A stretch of 64,000 bases of DNA, taken from Pseudomonas sp. R37(2017) (lineage in GTDB: Bacteria; Pseudomonadota; Gammaproteobacteria; Pseudomonadales; Pseudomonadaceae). Position 1 is the first letter of the stretch, and every line of letters starts with the position of its first letter. A model generated the notes under the pieces. It searched no databases, was not told the DNA's origin, and worked only from the letters and a program-made list of their open reading frames with translations. The DNA is taken from NCBI RefSeq assembly GCF_002113375.1, contig NZ_NEHO01000001.1, forward strand, positions 404,950 through 468,949. Direction: 5' to 3'. This document shows positions 41,841-51,976 of this stretch, piece after piece. Both the position numbers and the translations under genes were made by a program.

Positions 41841-43112
41841 ATGAAAAAAGTAATGCTCAAAACCACCCTCAGTCTCGCCGTTGCCATGGCATCCACCCAG
41901 ATTTTTGCAAGTGGCTTTGCCCTCAACGAACAGAGCATCAGTGGAATGGGCACTGGTTTTGCCGGGCGATCTTCCTCTGCCGATGATGCAAGCACTGTTT
42001 TTGGCAACCCTGCCGGCATGTCGCGAATCAAGCGCGAACAAGTGACCGGCGGTGTTGCATTCATCGATGCACACACCGACATAAGTGATGCCAGCTCTAG
42101 TCCGAACAGCGGCACCAACAAGGGTGACATGGTCCCCTTCATGGGCGTGCCGATGGGCTATTACGTCAAGCCAATCGATGACCAGTGGGCGTTCGGTTTC
42201 GGTGTCTACGCGCCGTTCGGCCTGGTAACCGACTACGAAAACAACTTTGCCGGCCGCTACTTCGGCAGCAAGAGCGAAGTGAAAATCGTCACACTGCAAC
42301 CGACTGTCAGCTACGCCTTCAACGACAAGGTGTCCATCGGTTTCGGCCCGACCATCAACCGCATCGATGGCACTCTGGAATCGAACCTGTCGATCACCCA
42401 GTCCCAGCCTGATGGCAAGGTCAAGATCACGGGTGACGACACCGCACTGGGCTACAACATCGGCGTGCTGGTTCAAGCCACCGACAGCACCCGCGTCGGC
42501 ATGACCTATCACTCGAAAGTGAAGTACAAGCTCGAAGGCGACACCAAGGTCAACTACGGCGTGCTGGGCCTGATCGGCCAGAACCCAAACCAGAAGTACG
42601 ATGCTTCGCTGGATGTGACCACGCCTGAATCGGTGGACCTCTCGGTCACTCACCAGCTCGACGACAAGTGGACTCTCTACGCAGGCAGCACCTGGACCCG
42701 CTGGAGCCGCCTGAAAGAAATCACCGTTGAAAACAAAGGTGTTCCGGCTGTTCTGAACGGCCAGTTCGGCACCATCACCGAAGAACAGAACTGGCACGAC
42801 ACCTGGGCTCACGCCATCGGCGCGTCCTACCAGTTGAACAAACAATGGGTACTGCGTACCGGTCTGTCCGTTGACCAGGCACCGACCAACAACACAGACC
42901 GCTCCCCACGCATCCCGACTGGCGATCGCACGATCTTCAGCGTGGGCGCCGGCTGGAGCCCGACTGACGACCTGACCATCGACCTGGCGTATTCGTACCT
43001 GCACGAAGAGTCGGTCAAGGTCGACAACAGCAACGACCGCGGCCAGTCCTACAACGCCAAGTATGAAAACTACGCGAACGGTTTCGGTCTCGGCGCGACC
43101 TACCGCTTCTGA
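41841..43112 (+). CDS. FadL-family outer-membrane transporter
   Basis: A 423-aa outer-membrane beta-barrel for long-chain fatty acids or other hydrophobic compounds. The signal peptide is cleaved near IFA-SGFALNEQS, which leaves the conserved N-terminal plug start. The motif SADDASTVFGNPAGMSR is characteristic, and the protein ends with an aromatic residue (TYRF), as expected for BAM-dependent barrels. AGGAG precedes the ATG. Monocistronic, with a strong terminator. The substrate is not defined; pseudomonads have several FadL paralogues. Confidence 0.93.
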   Translation: MKKVMLKTTLSLAVAMASTQIFASGFALNEQSISGMGTGFAGRSSSADDASTVFGNPAGMSRIKREQVTGGVAFIDAHTDISDASSSPNSGTNKGDMVPFMGVPMGYYVKPIDDQWAFGFGVYAPFGLVTDYENNFAGRYFGSKSEVKIVTLQPTVSYAFNDKVSIGFGPTINRIDGTLESNLSITQSQPDGKVKITGDDTALGYNIGVLVQATDSTRVGMTYHSKVKYKLEGDTKVNYGVLGLIGQNPNQKYDASLDVTTPESVDLSVTHQLDDKWTLYAGSTWTRWSRLKEITVENKGVPAVLNGQFGTITEEQNWHDTWAHAIGASYQLNKQWVLRTGLSVDQAPTNNTDRSPRIPTGDRTIFSVGAGWSPTDDLTIDLAYSYLHEESVKVDNSNDRGQSYNAKYENYANGFGLGATYRF

Positions 43113-43150
43113 TGATTCCCGGTGAGCCTGAACCGCTCGCCATCGGAATC

Positions 43151-43188
43151 AAAAAAGCCCCGCTCTCCTCACGGAGGCGGGGCTTTTT
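43151..43188 (+). terminator. Intrinsic terminator after fadL homologue
   Basis: AAAAAAGCCCCGC...GCGGGGCTTTTT is a strong GC stem with flanking A and T tracts, and can serve both convergent genes. Confidence 0.85.
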
Positions 43189-43199
43189 ATTGGGCGCTG

Positions 43200-43751
43200 T
43201 CAGGGAGTCGAAGCCAGGGCCTTTTCCACCGCGGCGATGAACTCGGGATCATCCGGCTTGGTCAGGCTGGAAAAATTGGCGATCACCTTGCCCTGGCGGT
43301 CCACCACATACTTGTAGAAATTCCACTTCGGCGCGCTGCTTTGACTGGCGAGGATCTTGAACAAATGCGTCGCGTCGTCGCCACGAACCTTTTGCGGTTC
43401 AGTCATGGTGAAGGTCACGCCGTAGTTGGCATAGCAGACCTTCGCCGTCTCGGCGCTATCCCTGGACTCCTGCTTGAAGTCGTTGGACGGCACACCCAGT
43501 ATTTCCAACCCCTGCCCCTTGTAGCGCTGATTGAGCGCCTCAAGGCCCTTGAACTGCGGGGCGAAGCCGCAGAAGCTCGCGGTGTTGACCACCACCAGCG
43601 GTTTGCCGGCGTACCGTTGACACAGGTCGATGGACTCCCTGGCCCGCAACTTCGGCAGCGAGCCCTGCAGTACCTCAGGACAATCAGCGGCCCAGGTCAG
43701 TCCGGACAACGCCATCAGCAACGCGGGAACAGCACACCAGCGCTTGAGCAT
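43200..43751 (-). CDS. Glutathione peroxidase-family protein, exported
   Basis: A 183-aa thiol peroxidase with a signal peptide ([21 protein letters not shown]), so it is periplasmic. The peroxidatic Cys is in [18 protein letters not shown] (Cys replacing the selenocysteine of animal enzymes), the Gln of the catalytic set is in that same block, and [14 protein letters not shown] holds the catalytic Trp/Asn region. The ATG at 43751 is preferred over the frame extension to 43805. Reduction in the periplasm would need a thioredoxin-like partner. Confidence 0.9.
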   Translation of the reverse strand: MLKRWCAVPALLMALSGLTWAADCPEVLQGSLPKLRARESIDLCQRYAGKPLVVVNTASFCGFAPQFKGLEALNQRYKGQGLEILGVPSNDFKQESRDSAETAKVCYANYGVTFTMTEPQKVRGDDATHLFKILASQSSAPKWNFYKYVVDRQGKVIANFSSLTKPDDPEFIAAVEKALASTP

Positions 43752-43821
43752 CTCGAGCCTCCTTGAGCAAACGTCAAAATTCGACGTTACTCGCCATCCC
43801 CGCACGCTAGCAAGCCTGCGG

Positions 43822-43944
43822 CTAGCAAATGCTCATGCCCAACTGCAAAAGCGCCAGCCCGCCCTGATGCCAGCCCCACCACACCACGGCGAGCAGCAAC
43901 GCGCAGAGGGCGAGAATGGTAATGCGTGGCCAAAGGCTGTTCAT
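43822..43944 (-). CDS. 40-aa membrane microprotein coupled to MFS gene
   Basis: A short frame that gene finders may skip: it starts [20 protein letters not shown] and ends QLGMSIC. It has one transmembrane helix (about residues 8-28) containing a WWGW cluster. Its ATG overlaps the stop codon of the MFS gene (ATGA at 43941-43944), a classical translational-coupling arrangement. The frame is hydrophobic throughout, as expected for a real small membrane protein. Function unknown; it may assist the transporter. Confidence 0.65.
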   Translation of the reverse strand: MNSLWPRITILALCALLLAVVWWGWHQGGLALLQLGMSIC

Positions 43945-45149
43945 GTCGCACTCATTTGTGTTTGCAGGCGCTCCACCGGCCGCTCGCGCACCGGCCAGTT
44001 CAGGGCGGCGGCCAACAGGCTCAAGAGAATCGCGACCTGCCAGATCAAGTCATAGCTGCCGGTACGGTCGTACACCACGCCCCCCAGCCAGCCGCCCAGA
44101 AACGAACCGAGCTGGTGAAACAGGAAAACAATCCCGCCGAGCATGGACAGGTTTCGCACGCCGAACAAGGTCGCCACGGTACCATTGGTCAACGGCACCG
44201 TCGACAGCCACAAAAAGCCCATGGCCATGCCGAACAGGTAGGCCGAGGTCGTGGTCACCGGCGCCCACAGGAAAAGTGCAATGACCACCGCCCGCAACAC
44301 GTACAAACCGGTGAGCAAGCGCGGCTTGGACATGCGCCCGCCGAGCCATCCTGCCGTGTAGGTACCGAAGATATTGAACAGGCCGATCAGCGCCAGCACC
44401 GTGGTGCCGACCGTCGCCGGGAGATGCTGGTCCACCAGATAGGCCGGCAGGTGCACCCCGATGAACACCACCTGGAACCCGCACACAAAAAAGCCGAACG
44501 CCAGCAGCCAGAATCCGGAGTGGGAGCAGGCTTCACGCAACGCTTCGCCAAGGGTTTGTTCGTGGCCCAGGACGGGCAGTGGCTTGTCCTTGAGCAGGCT
44601 CACCAGCGGCACGATCAACGCCACCAGCAAGCCCAGCGCCAACAGCGCCGCGGACCAGCCAAGCCATCCGATCAGACCGAGTGTGCCGGGCAACATCGCG
44701 AACTGGCCGAACGAACCGGCGGCACTGGCGATCCCCATGCCCATGCTGCGTTTTTCCGGCGGCACCGCGCGCCCGACCACCCCCAGGATCACCGAGAACG
44801 AGGTACCGGACAGCCCGATGCCGATCAGCAGGCCGGCGCTCAGGGACAGGGTCGCCGCCGAGTCGGAGAGCCCCATGCACATCAGCCCGGCCGCGTACAG
44901 GACGCCACCGATCAGCACCACTTTCGCCGCGCCGAAGCGGTCGGCCAGCGCACCGGTGAATGGCTGGGCGAGCCCCCAGATCAGGTTCTGCAAGGCGATG
45001 GCGAAGGCAAAGACTTCACGACCCCAGCCGAACTCGGCGCTCATTGGCGCCAGAAACAGCCCGAAGCCATGTCGAACCCCCAGAGACAACGCAAGGATCA
45101 ACGCACTCCCCAACAGAACCCAGCCGCATGTACGCCACATCGATGTCAT
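43941..45149 (-). CDS. MFS transporter under MarR-type control
   Basis: A 402-aa facilitator with 12 helices, resembling the oxalate/formate or monocarboxylate branch (RHGFGLFLAPMSAEFGWGREVF at the start; ADRFGAAKV loop motif). It ends in an ATGA overlap with a 40-aa membrane protein. A perfect 18-bp palindrome lies 15 bp upstream of the ATG, and a near-identical site precedes the adjacent marR gene, so the MarR protein very likely controls this transporter. The substrate is not evident. Confidence 0.88.
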   Translation of the reverse strand: MTSMWRTCGWVLLGSALILALSLGVRHGFGLFLAPMSAEFGWGREVFAFAIALQNLIWGLAQPFTGALADRFGAAKVVLIGGVLYAAGLMCMGLSDSAATLSLSAGLLIGIGLSGTSFSVILGVVGRAVPPEKRSMGMGIASAAGSFGQFAMLPGTLGLIGWLGWSAALLALGLLVALIVPLVSLLKDKPLPVLGHEQTLGEALREACSHSGFWLLAFGFFVCGFQVVFIGVHLPAYLVDQHLPATVGTTVLALIGLFNIFGTYTAGWLGGRMSKPRLLTGLYVLRAVVIALFLWAPVTTTSAYLFGMAMGFLWLSTVPLTNGTVATLFGVRNLSMLGGIVFLFHQLGSFLGGWLGGVVYDRTGSYDLIWQVAILLSLLAAALNWPVRERPVERLQTQMSAT

Positions 45150-45163
45150 TGTTGTTCTCCGGT

Positions 45164-45181
45164 AGCGGGTATATACCCGCT
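45164..45181. promoter_or_regulatory. MarR operator candidate (MFS promoter)
   Basis: AGCGGGTATATACCCGCT is a perfect 18-bp palindrome 15 bp upstream of the MFS start codon, a position where a bound repressor would block transcription or initiation. Its core recurs at 45610-45625. Confidence 0.65.
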
Positions 45182-45201
45182 TATCATCGGAAAAACCGGC
45201 G

Positions 45202-45606
45202 TCAGGCCAGTTCGTCCAGCAGCTTCAATAAGATTTCGCGTTTCTCGGCACCCAGGCGATCGACCAAACGTTGCTGCGCGACCTCCCAGGCTGGCAAGGC
45301 AGCCTTCAGGCGCTGCGCTCCGGCCTCGGTCAGCAGGACAATGCGATTACGCATGTCCTCCCCCTCGACCAGCGTCACCAGGCCTTCCCCCTCAAGCACC
45401 CGCAAATTACGCCCCAGGGTACTGCGATCCAGGCCCATGGCCTCGGCCAGGGTCGAGATGCTCGGTTGATCCAGGCGCTGCAGATTGCACAGCAAGGAAT
45501 ACTGCGCAACGTTGATCCCGAAGCCGTCGAGGGCGCCGTCGTAATGCCTGCTGACGCCACGGGCGGCGCGACGCAGGTTGATGCATAAACATTGGGAGTC
45601 GAGCAT
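45202..45606 (-). CDS. MarR-family regulator
   Basis: A 134-aa winged-helix repressor. The recognition region is TLAEAMGLDRSTLGRNLRVLEGEGLV, followed by a wing with EGEDMRNRIVLLTEAG. The N-terminus MLDSQCLCINLRRAARGVSR places a Cys where OhrR-type MarR proteins have their redox-sensing Cys, so peroxide or thiol sensing is possible. The start codon is only 3 bp from a palindrome that matches the one upstream of the MFS gene, and no clear Shine-Dalgarno sequence is present, so translation may be leaderless or operator-limited. It is upstream of the MFS gene on the same strand, 52 bp away. Confidence 0.88.
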   Translation of the reverse strand: MLDSQCLCINLRRAARGVSRHYDGALDGFGINVAQYSLLCNLQRLDQPSISTLAEAMGLDRSTLGRNLRVLEGEGLVTLVEGEDMRNRIVLLTEAGAQRLKAALPAWEVAQQRLVDRLGAEKREILLKLLDELA

Positions 45607-45609
45607 GGT

Positions 45610-45625
45610 GCGTGTATATACCCGC
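45610..45625. promoter_or_regulatory. MarR operator candidate (autoregulatory)
   Basis: GCGTGTATATACCCGC matches the core GCGGGTATATACCCGC of the site at 45164-45181 with one mismatch and lies directly upstream of the marR start codon. Confidence 0.6.
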
Positions 45626-45661
45626 GAGTCGGTTAAATCAAGTACAGAACCGGAGTAACAG

Positions 45662-46393
45662 TTAGAACAGCGCCAAGCCTACCAGCACTGCAACTTCCAG
45701 CAACTCCAGCATCGCACCCGCCGTATCCCCCGTAGTGCCACCCAGACGCCGCAACATCACCTGCCGCAACCAGGCAAATCCGAGAACAGCCAGCACCACG
45801 GCCAGCACACCACTCAACCCGGCGATCAACAGACAAGCCAGCGCACTGGCAGCCAACACCTGCCTGCCCGCCGCACGCGGAAGATGATCGGCCAATGCCT
45901 GACCCAGCCCCCCGGTGCGCACATAGGGTGTAGTCAGGAACAACCCGAGCAAGGCGCTGCGACCTATCAACGGCACGATGATCAAGGCAAGCGAGTGCTG
46001 TTGCTCTATCAACGCCAGCAGCGCGGTGAATTTAAGCAACAACACCAGCACCAGCGTCACCACGGCGATCGGCCCGCTACGCGGGTCTTTCATGATGGTC
46101 AGTGTGCGCTCTCGGTCGCCAAAACCGCCGAGCCAGGCATCGGCGCTGTCGGCCAGGCCATCGAGGTGCAACCCGCCGCTGAGCAGTACCCAGACAGTCA
46201 GCAACAAGGCCGCGTGCAGCAACGTCGGCGTGCCCAGAAGCAGCCAGTTCACTACCCACAGAATCACGCCAAACAGCAAGCCCACCAACGGATAAAACAA
46301 CAGTGACTGCCCCAGTTCCCGGGACTCAGGCATGCCGGGCAAGCGAATCGGCAGGCTGCTGAGAAATTGCAGGGCGATCCAGAATGGCAGCAT
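45662..46393 (-). CDS. cobS: Adenosylcobinamide-GDP ribazoletransferase (cobalamin synthase)
   Basis: A 243-aa integral membrane enzyme that joins adenosylcobinamide-GDP and alpha-ribazole to finish cobalamin. The conserved acidic motif GGLHLDGLADSADAWLGG and the KDPRSGP motif are intact, with about six hydrophobic helices. It is the last gene of the cob operon, 2 bp after cobC. The MarR gene just downstream on the same strand is probably separate. Confidence 0.95.
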   Translation of the reverse strand: MLPFWIALQFLSSLPIRLPGMPESRELGQSLLFYPLVGLLFGVILWVVNWLLLGTPTLLHAALLLTVWVLLSGGLHLDGLADSADAWLGGFGDRERTLTIMKDPRSGPIAVVTLVLVLLLKFTALLALIEQQHSLALIIVPLIGRSALLGLFLTTPYVRTGGLGQALADHLPRAAGRQVLAASALACLLIAGLSGVLAVVLAVLGFAWLRQVMLRRLGGTTGDTAGAMLELLEVAVLVGLALF

Positions 46394-46395
46394 GA

Positions 46396-46971
46396 TCAGA
46401 GCACTTCCTTCAACACGCCCGCAGGCCCTAGCGTCAGCGAAAACAATGCGCCATGCCCGACTTCGACGTTGAGCAATTGCTCACGCGGCAGTCCCCGGGC
46501 CTGCGCCAGCAACAGACGCATCACGCCACCGTGGCTGATCAGCAGAATGCGCTCACCGGCACAGGTCCCGTGCAACCGCTCCAGCGCGGCCAGCACCCGT
46601 GCCGAAAAATCTGCGACCGGCTCCCCCTGAGGAGGCGTGAAAGAGTAAGGATCGGCCCAGAACAAACCCAGGGCCTGTGCGTCGGTTTCCATCAACGCCG
46701 CTGCGCTCTGCCCTTCCCAGGCGCCGAAATGCAACTCTTGCAGGTCTTTATCCAGTTGCACCGGCACACCCGATTGCGCTCCGAGCTCCTCGGCAAACCG
46801 CGCACATCGCTGCAAGGGTGAACTGACCAGCCGGTCCCATGGCCCTTGCCCAACCACGGCGGCGCGCATCTGCGCCCAGCCGGTGTCGGTCAATGCATCA
46901 TCGATACTGCCGCGCAGGCCGCCGCCCAGTTCGGTTTCACCGTGACGCAACAGATCCAGGCGCAAGGTCAT
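46396..46971 (-). CDS. cobC: Alpha-ribazole phosphatase-family enzyme
   Basis: A 191-aa histidine phosphatase that removes phosphate from alpha-ribazole phosphate or cobalamin phosphate. The phosphohistidine motif LLRHGETE is at residues 7-14, and the second His is in [10 protein letters not shown]. The ATG at 46971 overlaps the cobT stop (ATGA), so the longer open frame (to 47463), antisense-like in composition, is rejected. Located between cobT and cobS as expected. Confidence 0.92.
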   Translation of the reverse strand: MTLRLDLLRHGETELGGGLRGSIDDALTDTGWAQMRAAVVGQGPWDRLVSSPLQRCARFAEELGAQSGVPVQLDKDLQELHFGAWEGQSAAALMETDAQALGLFWADPYSFTPPQGEPVADFSARVLAALERLHGTCAGERILLISHGGVMRLLLAQARGLPREQLLNVEVGHGALFSLTLGPAGVLKEVL

Positions 46972-48023
46972 TCCGGACGATCCGCCACGGCAGCTTCGGC
47001 GAAGGTCGCCATCTGCCCGTGCAGGTCGCACGCCAGGCGCAACAACGGTACGGCCAATGCCGCGCCACTGCCTTCGCCCAGACGCAGGCCGAGATCGAGC
47101 AGCGGCTGCGCATTCAGGGTCTCCAGGACATGACGATGCCCCGGCTCGGCGCCACGATGACCGAACAACAGCCACTGGCGGCACTCGGGATTCAAGCGCA
47201 CCGCGACCAACGCCGCGACGCTGCAAATGAAGCCGTCCACCAACACCGCGACACCCTCCTGGGCACAGGCAAGATAGGCACCGACCAGCGCGGCGATCTC
47301 GAAACCGCCAAGGTTGAACAACGTCTGCAGAGCATCGCCACGCTGCGCGCCATGCAAAGCCAGGGCGCGCTCGATGACCCGGGCTTTGTGGCTGACACCT
47401 TCGGCGTTGAGCCCGGTGCCTGGCCCGGTCAAATGACCCACCGGGCAATCGAGCAGCGCACACGCCAGGGCGCTGGCGGCGGTGGTATTGCCGATACCCA
47501 TTTCGCCACCGATAAACAACTGCGCGCCGCTGGCCATTGCCCGCTGCACGCTGTCACGACCGGCCTGCAAGGCGCGTTGCCCCTGGGCCTCGGACATGGC
47601 CGGCCCCTGGACAAAATTCGCCGTGCCCGGACCAACGTTCAGGTGCCGCACACCCGGCAGATTCAACGACGGTGTCACCGTGCCAAGGTCCACCACCTCA
47701 AGGGAAGCACCCAGTTGCCGCGCCAGTACGCTGATCGCGGCACCACCGCTGACGAAGTTGTGCAGCATCTGCCCGGTCACTTCCTGGGGAAACGCCGACA
47801 CACCCTCGGCGACCACACCATGATCGCCGGCAAAAATCGCGATCCACACCTGTTCCAGACTCGGCTTGACCTGCCCCTGCAAACCCGCCAGTTGCACCGC
47901 CACCGACTCCAGCTGACCGAGGGAACCGGCCGGTTTGGTCAGTTGCTGCTGCCGCGCCTGCGCTTGTTCGACCACTTGGGTATCGACCGGCTTGCACGGG
48001 TTCAGCCACCAGGATTGAGTCAT
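46968..48023 (-). CDS. cobT: Nicotinate-nucleotide--dimethylbenzimidazole phosphoribosyltransferase
   Basis: A 351-aa enzyme that makes alpha-ribazole phosphate from dimethylbenzimidazole and nicotinate mononucleotide. Family blocks include [46 protein letters not shown] and HRGAEPGH. The catalytic Glu near the C-terminus is in [11 protein letters not shown]. It overlaps cobU and cobC by 4 bp each. Together with bluB in the same operon it lets the cell make and activate the lower ligand. Confidence 0.97.
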   Translation of the reverse strand: MTQSWWLNPCKPVDTQVVEQAQARQQQLTKPAGSLGQLESVAVQLAGLQGQVKPSLEQVWIAIFAGDHGVVAEGVSAFPQEVTGQMLHNFVSGGAAISVLARQLGASLEVVDLGTVTPSLNLPGVRHLNVGPGTANFVQGPAMSEAQGQRALQAGRDSVQRAMASGAQLFIGGEMGIGNTTAASALACALLDCPVGHLTGPGTGLNAEGVSHKARVIERALALHGAQRGDALQTLFNLGGFEIAALVGAYLACAQEGVAVLVDGFICSVAALVAVRLNPECRQWLLFGHRGAEPGHRHVLETLNAQPLLDLGLRLGEGSGAALAVPLLRLACDLHGQMATFAEAAVADRPE

Positions 48024-48541
48024 AACGCAGTTCCTTTCAGGGTCAGGGGCAGGCCGGCGACGGTCAGGACGACACGCTCACAGCGCTCAGCCAGAGCTTG
48101 ATGCAACCAACCGGCTGCATCGACATAGCGGCGAGTCAATTCGCCCAGCGGCACGACACCCATTCCGGTCTCGTTGCTGACAAAAATGATTTCACCCGGC
48201 AGCGACGCCAGGCAGTCCAGCAGCGCATCTCGCTCGGCTTGCACACGATCGGCATCGTCGAGCATCAGCAGATTGGTCAGCCACAGGGTCAGGCAATCCA
48301 CCAGCAGGCAGCGATCGGCACGGGCGGATTCGCGCAGCACCCGTGCCAGTTCCACCGGTTCTTCGATCAATGCCCATTCAACAGGGCGACGGGCGCGGTG
48401 GTGGGCCACCCGGTCGTTCATTTCCCCATCCAGTGGCTGGCTGGTGGCGATGTAGGTCACGGCCAGCGCACTGTCGATGGCGAGTTTTTCAGCCAGGCGA
48501 CTCTTGCCGGAGCGGGCGCCGCCGAGGATCAGTTGGAGCAT
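48020..48541 (-). CDS. cobU: Adenosylcobinamide kinase / guanylyltransferase
   Basis: A 173-aa bifunctional enzyme (CobU/CobP) that phosphorylates adenosylcobinamide and transfers GMP. The P-loop GGARSGKS is at about residues 6-13, the guanylylated His is in the [10 protein letters not shown] region, and [12 protein letters not shown] and [12 protein letters not shown] are conserved. The ATG at 48541 is preferred; an upstream extension to 48577 runs into REP sequence. A 93-bp gap with one REP copy separates it from cobQ, the only real break in the operon. Confidence 0.95.
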   Translation of the reverse strand: MLQLILGGARSGKSRLAEKLAIDSALAVTYIATSQPLDGEMNDRVAHHRARRPVEWALIEEPVELARVLRESARADRCLLVDCLTLWLTNLLMLDDADRVQAERDALLDCLASLPGEIIFVSNETGMGVVPLGELTRRYVDAAGWLHQALAERCERVVLTVAGLPLTLKGTAL

Positions 48542-48579
48542 GGTTGTTTCCTTGAAATCTTCGGTGATGCAACTCAAGT

Positions 48580-48605
48580 CATCGCGAGCAGGCTCGCTCC
48601 TACAT
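48580..48605. repeat. Single REP copy inside the cob operon
   Basis: ATCGCGAGCAGGCTCGCTCC lies between cobQ and cobU. Only one arm is present. It may serve as a transcript-stability or attenuation point within the operon. Confidence 0.75.
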
Positions 48606-48634
48606 GGAAATGCGATCGGGCCACAACAGGCACC

Positions 48635-50086
48635 TCAAATCCCGCAAAGCTGCCGCAACAGCCCGGTATCCAGATGCTTCTCCACCAGATCCGCCAGCCG
48701 TTCGATATCACGCTCGCGCAAGGCGTGGTAATCCACGGCCTGTACATCCTGCAACCCGGCCCAGCGCAGCAGCGCACTGCACGCCGCCGGCGATTCGAAC
48801 AGCCCGTGCAGGTAGGTGCCGAGAATCTGCCCGTCCGCACTTTGCGCACCATCGCAGCGCCCATCATCCAGATGCACAGCGGGCTGTTCCAGGGCCGGTC
48901 CGGTGGTCACGCCAGCATGAATTTCATAACCCGCAACAGGCGCATCTTCCAACGCCAGGTGACCACGCACATTGCGCAACTGCTTCTCTTGTTCGAGCAG
49001 CGTCTGGAACGCCAGCAGCCCGAAACCGGCGCTGGAACCCGGTGCACCTTCAAGGCCCAACGGGTCATGCACTTGCTCACCGAGCATCTGCAGGCCACCA
49101 CAGATCCCCAGCAGTTTCCCGCCGTAACGCAGATGCCGGGCGATAGCGGTTTCCCAGCCATTGGCCCGCAGATACGCGAGGTCACTGCGCACGCTTTTCG
49201 AGCCGGGAAGAATGATCAGGTCGGCAGGCGGGATCGCCTGGCCGGGGCCGATGAATTGCAGGTCCACTTGCGGATGCAGGCGCAGCGGATCGAAATCAGT
49301 GTGATTGCTGATGCGCGGCAGCACCGGCACCAGCACTTTCAATACCTGTTCGGCTTTATCGGTCTGGCGTTGATCGATGCCATCCTCGGCCTCCAGGTGC
49401 AGGTCCATCACGTACGGCAACACGCCGATCACCGGTTTGCCGGTGCGTTCTTCAAGCCAGTCGAGACCGGGTTGCAGCAACGCGATATCACCCCGGAAAC
49501 GGTTGATCACGAAGCCTTTGACCCGCGCCTGTTCGCTTGGCGACAGCAACTCCAACGTACCGACCAAATGGGCGAAAACCCCACCGCGATTGATATCGGC
49601 GATCAGCAGCACCGGGCAATCCACCGCCTCGGCAAACCCCATGTTGGCGATGTCACCGGCGCGCAGATTGATTTCCGCCGGCGAACCCGCGCCCTCGACC
49701 ATCACCAGCGGATAGGCCGTGCTCAGGCGTTCATGGGAGGCCAGCACTGCTTGCATGGCGATGGTTTTGTAGTCGTGATAGGCGACGGCGTTCATGGTCG
49801 TGACCGCGCGGCCATGGATGATCACCTGGGCACCGGTGTCACTGTTGGGCTTGAGCAACACCGGATTCATGTCGGTGTGCGGTTCGAGGTGCGCCGCCTG
49901 GGCCTGTACCGCCTGGGCGCGACCGATCTCGCCACCGTCGGCGGTCACCGCGCTGTTGAGCGCCATGTTCTGTGGCTTGAACGGCACCACCCTTGTGCCC
50001 TGACGCATGGCCCAACGGCACAGCGCGGTCACCAGCGTGCTTTTACCGGCATCCGATGTGGTGCCCTGCACCATCAGCGTGGTCAT
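48635..50086 (-). CDS. cobQ: Cobyric acid synthase
   Basis: A 483-aa glutamine-dependent amidase that amidates four carboxyls of adenosylcobyrinic diamide. The N-terminal P-loop-like domain has [11 protein letters not shown] and [10 protein letters not shown]. The C-terminal glutamine amidotransferase domain has the nucleophile Cys in [12 protein letters not shown] and a late His in [10 protein letters not shown]. It overlaps cobD by 4 bp. Confidence 0.97.
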   Translation of the reverse strand: MTTLMVQGTTSDAGKSTLVTALCRWAMRQGTRVVPFKPQNMALNSAVTADGGEIGRAQAVQAQAAHLEPHTDMNPVLLKPNSDTGAQVIIHGRAVTTMNAVAYHDYKTIAMQAVLASHERLSTAYPLVMVEGAGSPAEINLRAGDIANMGFAEAVDCPVLLIADINRGGVFAHLVGTLELLSPSEQARVKGFVINRFRGDIALLQPGLDWLEERTGKPVIGVLPYVMDLHLEAEDGIDQRQTDKAEQVLKVLVPVLPRISNHTDFDPLRLHPQVDLQFIGPGQAIPPADLIILPGSKSVRSDLAYLRANGWETAIARHLRYGGKLLGICGGLQMLGEQVHDPLGLEGAPGSSAGFGLLAFQTLLEQEKQLRNVRGHLALEDAPVAGYEIHAGVTTGPALEQPAVHLDDGRCDGAQSADGQILGTYLHGLFESPAACSALLRWAGLQDVQAVDYHALRERDIERLADLVEKHLDTGLLRQLCGI

Positions 50087-51075
50087 TGGTTTTCCCTGGC
50101 GAAATCTTCGAACGCCTGCGCCAGTCGCTCCCAGGCGATTTCGTCACCGGGCAGACCGAATCGCAGGCTGCTGTTGTGCGTGAACAACCGCAGCAGAATG
50201 CCGCGCCGGGCCATGAACTCATGCAGTTCTTCGGCACGCTCGGTGATCAGCCACTGGAACAGCGCACAACCGCCCTGCGGCGCAAACCCGTGTTGCTGCA
50301 ACAGCGACGCCAAACGTGCGCTGGCCACCTCAGTGCGTAGCCGTTGCCGTGCCTGCCCCTGCGTATCGCGCAGGCAGGCCTGGCCCACTACCCGGGTTGC
50401 CCCGCTCACGGCCCACGGCCCCACCTGCTCGGCCAGCAACCTGAGCAACTTGCGCTCGGCCAGCACAAACCCCAGGCGCACACCGGCCAGGCCGAAAAAC
50501 TTGCCGAAGGAGCGCAAGACGATCAACCCGACTTGATGGGCGAACGGCGCCAGGCTCAGTTGCGGCGTGTTATCCATGAACGCTTCGTCCACCACCAGCC
50601 AACCGCCACGCTGGGCCAGCCGCGCGTGCCAGTCGAGCAGGCGAGCGGGCGTCAGGCTCAAGCCTGTGGGGTTATTCGGATTGACCACCACCAGCACGTC
50701 GAGACTGTCGATAAAGAAGTCGACTTCGTGCTCCAGGATTTCACGCACGATGTAGCCGTTGCGGCGCCACGCTTCGGCGTGCTCGGCATAACACGGCGAC
50801 AACACACCCACCTTGCCCGCCCGACGCAATCGCGGCAGCAACTGGATCGCCATTTGCGAACCGGCCACCGGCAATGCCTGCAAGGTGCCGTAGTAATCAC
50901 AGGCCGCCTGCTCCAGACCGTCGTCCGCTTCCGGCAAACGGGCCCAGGCCCTCAGTGGAATATCCGGCACCGGGAACGGCCAGGGTGCGAGCCCCGTCGA
51001 CAGGTCCAGCCAGTCGGCTTCATCCATGCCGTATTCGAGCGCTGCCTTGCGCAATCGCCCACCGTGCTCAAGCAT
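50083..51075 (-). CDS. cobD: Threonine-phosphate decarboxylase
   Basis: A 330-aa PLP enzyme that makes (R)-1-amino-2-propanol phosphate for the nucleotide loop. The PLP Lys is in [17 protein letters not shown], and VVNPNNPTG and VVDEAFMD are conserved. Named cobC in the older P. denitrificans nomenclature, cobD in Salmonella usage. It overlaps cbiB by 8 bp and cobQ by 4 bp. Confidence 0.95.
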   Translation of the reverse strand: MLEHGGRLRKAALEYGMDEADWLDLSTGLAPWPFPVPDIPLRAWARLPEADDGLEQAACDYYGTLQALPVAGSQMAIQLLPRLRRAGKVGVLSPCYAEHAEAWRRNGYIVREILEHEVDFFIDSLDVLVVVNPNNPTGLSLTPARLLDWHARLAQRGGWLVVDEAFMDNTPQLSLAPFAHQVGLIVLRSFGKFFGLAGVRLGFVLAERKLLRLLAEQVGPWAVSGATRVVGQACLRDTQGQARQRLRTEVASARLASLLQQHGFAPQGGCALFQWLITERAEELHEFMARRGILLRLFTHNSSLRFGLPGDEIAWERLAQAFEDFARENQ

Positions 51076-51976
51076 AAAATTCGGCCCCCATGCAGAGAAT
51101 CAGCAGCCATAACCATACCCCGCGCTGGACCAGTTGCCAGCCCCGCTCAATGGCGTCGGCATCCGCCGGTACGCCTTCGCCCAGTTGCGGGCGCTGATGC
51201 AGTTCGCCGTGATAAATCGCCGCCCCGCCCAACTCGACCCCCAGGGCACCCGCCCCCGCCGCCATTACCGGGCCGGCGTTCGGGCTGTCCCAGGTCGGGC
51301 CCTGGCTGCGCCAGCATTTCAGCGCCAGCCGGGTTTTGCCCAACAGTGCGTAAGTCAGTGCTACCAGGCGCGCGGGAATATAATTGAGCACGTCGTCGAT
51401 CTTCGCCGCCGCCCAGCCAAACCGTTCGAAACGCTCATTGCGATAGCCCCACATCGCATCCAGTGTGTTGCTCAGGCGATAGAGCACCACGCCCGGCGCA
51501 CCGGCCACGGCAAACCAGAACAACGCGGCGAACACCGCGTCGCTGCCGTTTTCCAGAACCGATTCGGTGGCGGCACGGGCGACTTCGGTTTCATCCAGAT
51601 CACTGGTTTTACGACTGACCAGATAACTCACGCGTTTGCGTGCCTCATCAAGATCATCGCCACGCAAGGCCTTGGCCACAGGCGTGACATGTTCACCGAG
51701 GCTGCGCAGGCCGAGGGCGCAATAGAGCGCGAGAATCTCGACGATCCAGCCGACGTAAGGCGCCCAGGACAGTGCCGTGGCCACCAGCACCAGCGGCAAC
51801 ACGACGATCACCCACGCGGTGACGCCATGGCTGCGCCAGCCGCGACCGCCGCCATTGAAACGTTGCTCGATGCGCTCGGCAAAACGGCCGAACGCCACCA
51901 GCGGATGCCAGCGTTTGGGTTCGCCCAGCAGCGCATCCAGCGCAACCGCGGCGACACTCAACAACGCCACACTCAT
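51068..51976 (-). CDS. cbiB: Adenosylcobinamide-phosphate synthase
   Basis: A 302-aa inner-membrane enzyme that attaches aminopropanol phosphate to adenosylcobyric acid. Conserved blocks are [19 protein letters not shown] near the start, [28 protein letters not shown], and [26 protein letters not shown] is 9 bp upstream of the ATG at 51976, which overlaps the bluB stop by 4 bp. Several membrane segments are present. Also called cobD in P. denitrificans naming. Confidence 0.95.
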   Translation of the reverse strand: MSVALLSVAAVALDALLGEPKRWHPLVAFGRFAERIEQRFNGGGRGWRSHGVTAWVIVVLPLVLVATALSWAPYVGWIVEILALYCALGLRSLGEHVTPVAKALRGDDLDEARKRVSYLVSRKTSDLDETEVARAATESVLENGSDAVFAALFWFAVAGAPGVVLYRLSNTLDAMWGYRNERFERFGWAAAKIDDVLNYIPARLVALTYALLGKTRLALKCWRSQGPTWDSPNAGPVMAAGAGALGVELGGAAIYHGELHQRPQLGEGVPADADAIERGWQLVQRGVWLWLLILCMGAEFYA

